Position numbers and translations under genes: made by a program
From: Streptomyces odontomachi
GTDB lineage: Bacteria > Actinomycetota > Actinomycetes > Streptomycetales > Streptomycetaceae
Assembly (NCBI RefSeq): GCF_024435355.1
Contig: NZ_JAMJWG010000015.1
Coordinates: 124,001 to 188,000 of the forward strand
Direction: 5' to 3'
DNA length: 64,000 nucleotides
Part shown: positions 60,605-64,000 of the stretch, in pieces
Layout: each line of letters begins with the position of its first letter
Position numbering within the stretch: the stretch's first letter is position 1
Notes under the pieces: model-generated
What the model saw: the letters and a program-made list of their open reading frames with translations, nothing else
Database searches by the model: none
Told to the model about the DNA's origin: nothing

Positions 60605-62551
60605 CTACAGCGTCCGCTCCAACCGGTCCGTCACCAGCTTCACGAAGCGTCCCGCGTCCTTCGGCTGGCCGCCCTCCGCGAGTACCGCGAGGGTGTGCAG
60701 GAGTTCCGCGGTCTCGGCGAGTTCCGTGTGGTCGGTTCGCTGGGTGTGGGCCTGCCTGAGGGCCTTCACGAGCTGGTGTTCCGGGTTGAGTTCGAGGATG
60801 CGCTTGGTCTGCGGGACCTCCTGGCCCATCGCGCGGTACATGTTCTCCAGCGCGGGGGTCAGGTCGTCGGAGTCGGAGACGACGCAGGCAGGAGAGACGG
60901 TGAGGCGGGCGGAGAGGCGGACTTCCTTGACGTCGTCGGCCAGGTGTTCCGTCATCCAGCCGAGCAGGCCGGCGTACTCCTCGGTCTGCTTCTCCTTCTC
61001 GGCGCCGGTCTCCTCGTCCTTGTCGTCGCCGAGGTCGACGGTGCCCTTGGCGATCGAACGGAGCCGCTTGCCCTCGTACTCCCCGACCGCCTCGACCCAG
61101 ACCTCGTCGACCGGGTCGGTCAGGAGCAGCACCTCGACGCCCTTGGCGCCGAACGCCTCCATGTGCGGGGAGCTCTCGATGCTCTGCCGGGACTCGCCCG
61201 TCGCGTAGTAGATGTCGTCCTGGCCGTCCTTCATCCGCTCCACGTACGCCTTGAGCGTGGTCGGCTCGTCGGCGTCGTGCGTGGTCGCGAAGGACGCGGC
61301 GGTGAGGAGCGCGTCGCGGTTGTCGGAGTCGGTGATCAGGCCCTCCTTGAGGACCGCGCCGAACTCCCGCCAGAACGTGCCGTAGCGCTCCGGGTTCGCC
61401 TTCCGCATGTCCGTCACCGTGGCGAGGACCTTCTTCGTCAGGCGGCGCTGCATCATGCGGATCTGGCGGTCCTGTTGCAGGATCTCCCGCGACACGTTCA
61501 GCGAGAGGTCCTGCGCGTCGACGACGCCCTTGACGAAGCGGAGGTAGGGCGGGAGCAGGGCCTCGCAGTCGTCCATGATGAAGACGCGCTTCACATAGAG
61601 CTGGAGGCCGCGCTGGTAGCCCTGCGTGAACAGGTCGTGCGGGGCGTGGGAGGGGACGAACAGCAGCGCCTGGTACTCGAAGGTGCCCTCGGCCTGGAGC
61701 CGGACCGTCTCCAGCGGCTCGCGCCAGTCGTGGCTGATGTGCTTGTACAGCTCGTGATACTCGTCGTCGGACACCTCGTCGCGCGGGCGCGCCCACAGCG
61801 CCTTCATCGAGTTCAGCGTCTCGGGCTCGGAGGCGGAGGCGGGGGCGGCCTCGGCGTCTTCGGCGTCCCCAGCCGCCTCGGTGTCCGCGGCGTCGCGCTT
61901 CTCGGGCATGAGGCGGACGGGCCAGGTGATGAAGTCCGAGTACCGCTTGACGATCTCCTTCACCTTCCAGGTGGAGGTGTAGTCGTGCAGCTGGTTCTCG
62001 GAGTCCGTCGGCTTGAGATGGAGGATGACGGAGGTGCCCTGCGGGGCCTCGTCGACGGTCTCCAGCGTGTAGGTGCCCTCGCCCTGCGACGACCAACGGG
62101 TGCCGTGGGCCTCGCCGGCCCGCCGGGTGATCAGGGTGACCTCGTCGGCGACCATGAAACTGGAGTAGAAGCCGACGCCGAACTGGCCGATCAGACCCTC
62201 GGCCCCGGCCGCGTCCTGCGCCTCGCGCAGCTCCTTGAGGAAGGTGGCCGTACCGGAGTGCGCGATGGTGCCGATGAGCTGTGTGACCTCGTCGTACGAC
62301 ATCCCGATGCCGTTGTCCCGCACGATGAGGGTGCGGGCGTCCTTGTCGATCTCGATCTCGACGTGGAGGTCGGACGTGTCGGCGTCCAGGGAGTCGTCCC
62401 GCAGCGTCGCCAGACGCAGCTTGTCCAGCGCGTCGGAGGCGTTGGAGACGAGCTCTCTCAGGAAGACGTCCTTGTTCGAGTAGACCGAGTGGATCATCAG
62501 CTGGAGAAGCTGACGGGCTTCTACCTGGAACTCGAAGGTTTCGGTCGACAT
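60605..62551 (-). CDS. htpG: Molecular chaperone HtpG (Hsp90)
   Basis: 648 residues from ATG 62551. The N domain has [54 protein letters not shown] (ATP), and [16 protein letters not shown]. The middle domain includes [39 protein letters not shown] with the catalytic Arg. The C domain dimerises. An acidic Ala/Glu insert ([19 protein letters not shown]) lies near residue 220. It refolds client proteins. Single gene with no obvious operon. Confidence 0.97.
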
Positions 62552-62704
62552 GGTCAGCGAGTACCTCACCGGTGCGCTAGCGCCTGAACTGGCCTGAACT
62601 GGTGAGGGCATTTTAGAACCCTTGCCTAGTTTGACGTACACCTGGCGCCGGGCGGCCGGGCACCTGGGCTGGGCCCGCTGACCGGGGCCCCACGCTCCCA
62701 CGCC

Positions 62705-63991
62705 TCACGGCAGGCGGACGGAAAACCGGTACACGCGGGTGGACCGGTCGACGGCACCGTTGTCGTCGGACACCAGGTACAGGACGCGGCGCTTCGGGTG
62801 GGGTTCTCCCGGTGGTGCGGGAGCGAGCGCCATACCCTCCGTGTTCTCCACTATGCCCTCCGACCGGTGCCCCTCTGCCTCCGGCCGCCTCTGGGGGCAG
62901 TCGGCCAGGTCGAAAAGAGGCATCTTGAGGTGCCCGTAGCCCTCGTCCGTCCCTTCGCCGATCGACTTCCCGCTCACGTCGTCCGCGCCGTCGAGATTCA
63001 CGCGGTAGACATGGATGGTGTTCCCCTTGCCAGCCATCCCGCCGCGTTCCAGGGCCAGGAGGTGGTCCTGGTCGAGCGCCACCAGTTCCGTGAGGAAGAG
63101 ACCTTCGTCCGCCTCGTAGGCGTACTGGTGATCGGGGTGGTAGGCACCGCCGGCGTTCCCCCTGTACCGCTGGATGCGCAGTGCCTGTTTCCCGTGGATG
63201 TCGTCGTCGGTCGCCAGGGTGGCCTCCAGGCCCACGAAGAGGAACCTGCCGTCCGCGGTGGCCGTCAACGACTCGACGTTCCGCGAGAGTGCCGCCTCAC
63301 CCACCGGGGGGAGATGGAACGCCCGGGGAAGTTCGATCTCGCCCAGCTCGTTCCCGGTGGCGAGGTCGAACCTGCGGACCGCCGGAGGGGCCTCACTGCT
63401 GACCAGGATGGTCTTCCCGCCCCTCTCCAGCACCAGGCCCTCACCGTCGAAGTGCCGGGGGTACGCAGTGCCGTCCTTCCGGTGCAGGTACCTCACCCGG
63501 TCGATCGAGGGCGCGAGGCTGTCCGAGTCGCCCAGCGATATGGGATAGACGCGCCCGGGATCGTCGTCTCCGAGGACGTAGCCTGCCGAACGCCCGCTCA
63601 GCGCGAGCGCGGACAGCCCCTTTATCTGCTCGCCGTTCAGCTCCTTGCCGTCGAGGGCGGCGGAGGTGTCCTGAAGGATGACGTCGTCGTTGCCGCAGGG
63701 ACCTGGCGCGGACGTCTCTTCGACGGTGAGTCGTGCGTCCCGCTTCCCGTACCAGTCCCCGGCGGCGAACGACGACACCACGAGCACCGAGGCCAGCGAC
63801 AGCGCGATCAGCGACCTCGACCGCGTCCACAGGCGCGCCGTCACCTGAACGGGGCCCGCCTTCGACAACCTCGGATTCCGGATGAAGGGGAGATCCCCCA
63901 CACCGTTGGTGTCCGCCCGCTGCGGTACCGGAAGCTTGCGCGCCCGCATCGCCCGGACGAGTTCCTGGTGCAGCTCATTGAGCGTGAGCAT
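62705..63991 (-). CDS. Membrane-anchored phytase-like (esterase-like) protein, 5' edge uncertain
   Basis: 428 residues from ATG 63991, but the frame stays open to the window edge, so the start may lie outside. About 55 cytoplasmic residues precede a membrane anchor (LIALSLASVLVVSSFAAG). The rest is a beta-propeller-like phytase-like domain (PF13449 type): DGEGLVLERGGKTILVSSEAPPAVRRFDLATGNEL and NVESLTATADGRFLFVGLEA. Outward-facing orientation is implied. Catalytic phytase residues are not evident. The substrate is unknown. Confidence 0.82.
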   Translation of the reverse strand: MLTLNELHQELVRAMRARKLPVPQRADTNGVGDLPFIRNPRLSKAGPVQVTARLWTRSRSLIALSLASVLVVSSFAAGDWYGKRDARLTVEETSAPGPCGNDDVILQDTSAALDGKELNGEQIKGLSALALSGRSAGYVLGDDDPGRVYPISLGDSDSLAPSIDRVRYLHRKDGTAYPRHFDGEGLVLERGGKTILVSSEAPPAVRRFDLATGNELGEIELPRAFHLPPVGEAALSRNVESLTATADGRFLFVGLEATLATDDDIHGKQALRIQRYRGNAGGAYHPDHQYAYEADEGLFLTELVALDQDHLLALERGGMAGKGNTIHVYRVNLDGADDVSGKSIGEGTDEGYGHLKMPLFDLADCPQRRPEAEGHRSEGIVENTEGMALAPAPPGEPHPKRRVLYLVSDDNGAVDRSTRVYRFSVRLP

Positions 63992-64000
63992 CGGCTGTTG

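Overview
The window is very GC-rich actinobacterial chromosome with dense coding, frequent GTG starts, AGGAGG-type ribosome binding sites and strongly biased third codon positions. An SsgA-family sporulation protein, a WhiJ/AbaA-like regulatory locus and a family of intergenic repeats point to Streptomyces. From memory, the first half follows the order of the Streptomyces coelicolor core chromosome around ssgG, cysM, rph and rdgB; I could not check this by alignment.

Layout. 1-9 kb: the end of an FAD-linked oxidase, the SsgG-like septum-site protein, two RDD membrane proteins, a small membrane protein and a large secreted M6 metalloprotease with a strong terminator. 9-12.4 kb: NAD salvage (pncB-pncA) divergent from clpS and a DUF2017 gene. 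12.8-18.1 kb: an amino-acid permease, then a protein-thiocarboxylate cysteine pathway (JAMM protease, Cys-rich leader peptide, CysO-like carrier, CysM), interrupted by an oppositely oriented PRC-barrel/DUF2382 gene. 18-25 kb: metallo-beta-lactamase-fold protein, rph, a lipoprotein, rdgB, tRNA-Leu(UAG), an MFS transporter and a Bcp peroxiredoxin. 25-33 kb: a DUF3618 protein, a GroES-like protein, a class A penicillin-binding protein, a three-gene ABC exporter and a DUF1707 protein. 33-45 kb: a secreted SGNH hydrolase, a DUF445 protein, two convergent MFS genes, a GlxA-type regulator, an EEP hydrolase, a TmrB-like protein with a membrane partner, and a HelD-type ATPase.

The most accessory-looking part is 45.5-53 kb. 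A small helical protein and a 1670-residue RHS polymorphic toxin are preceded by three 18-bp tandem repeats. At the toxin's variable C-terminus the DNA becomes visibly AT-richer. It stays so through two putative immunity genes, a frameshifted remnant of another toxin tail, and an intact gene that overlaps that remnant by GTGA. This looks like a toxin-tail exchange locus with an orphan tail left behind.

53-60 kb carries single accessory genes (LLM oxidoreductase, GNAT, methyltransferase, HAD, zinc-ribbon protein, DUF6881), then a DUF397/XRE-DUF5753 pair divergent from a GHKL ATPase, with a duplicated C-terminal remnant after the ATPase. The window ends with a secreted Cys-containing protein, htpG, and a phytase-like membrane-anchored protein at the edge.

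Short high-GC repeats fill the gaps at about 8.8, 18.1, 21.8, 25.3 and 32.9 kb. No CRISPR array, intact insertion sequence, prophage, rRNA or recognisable biosynthetic gene cluster was seen.
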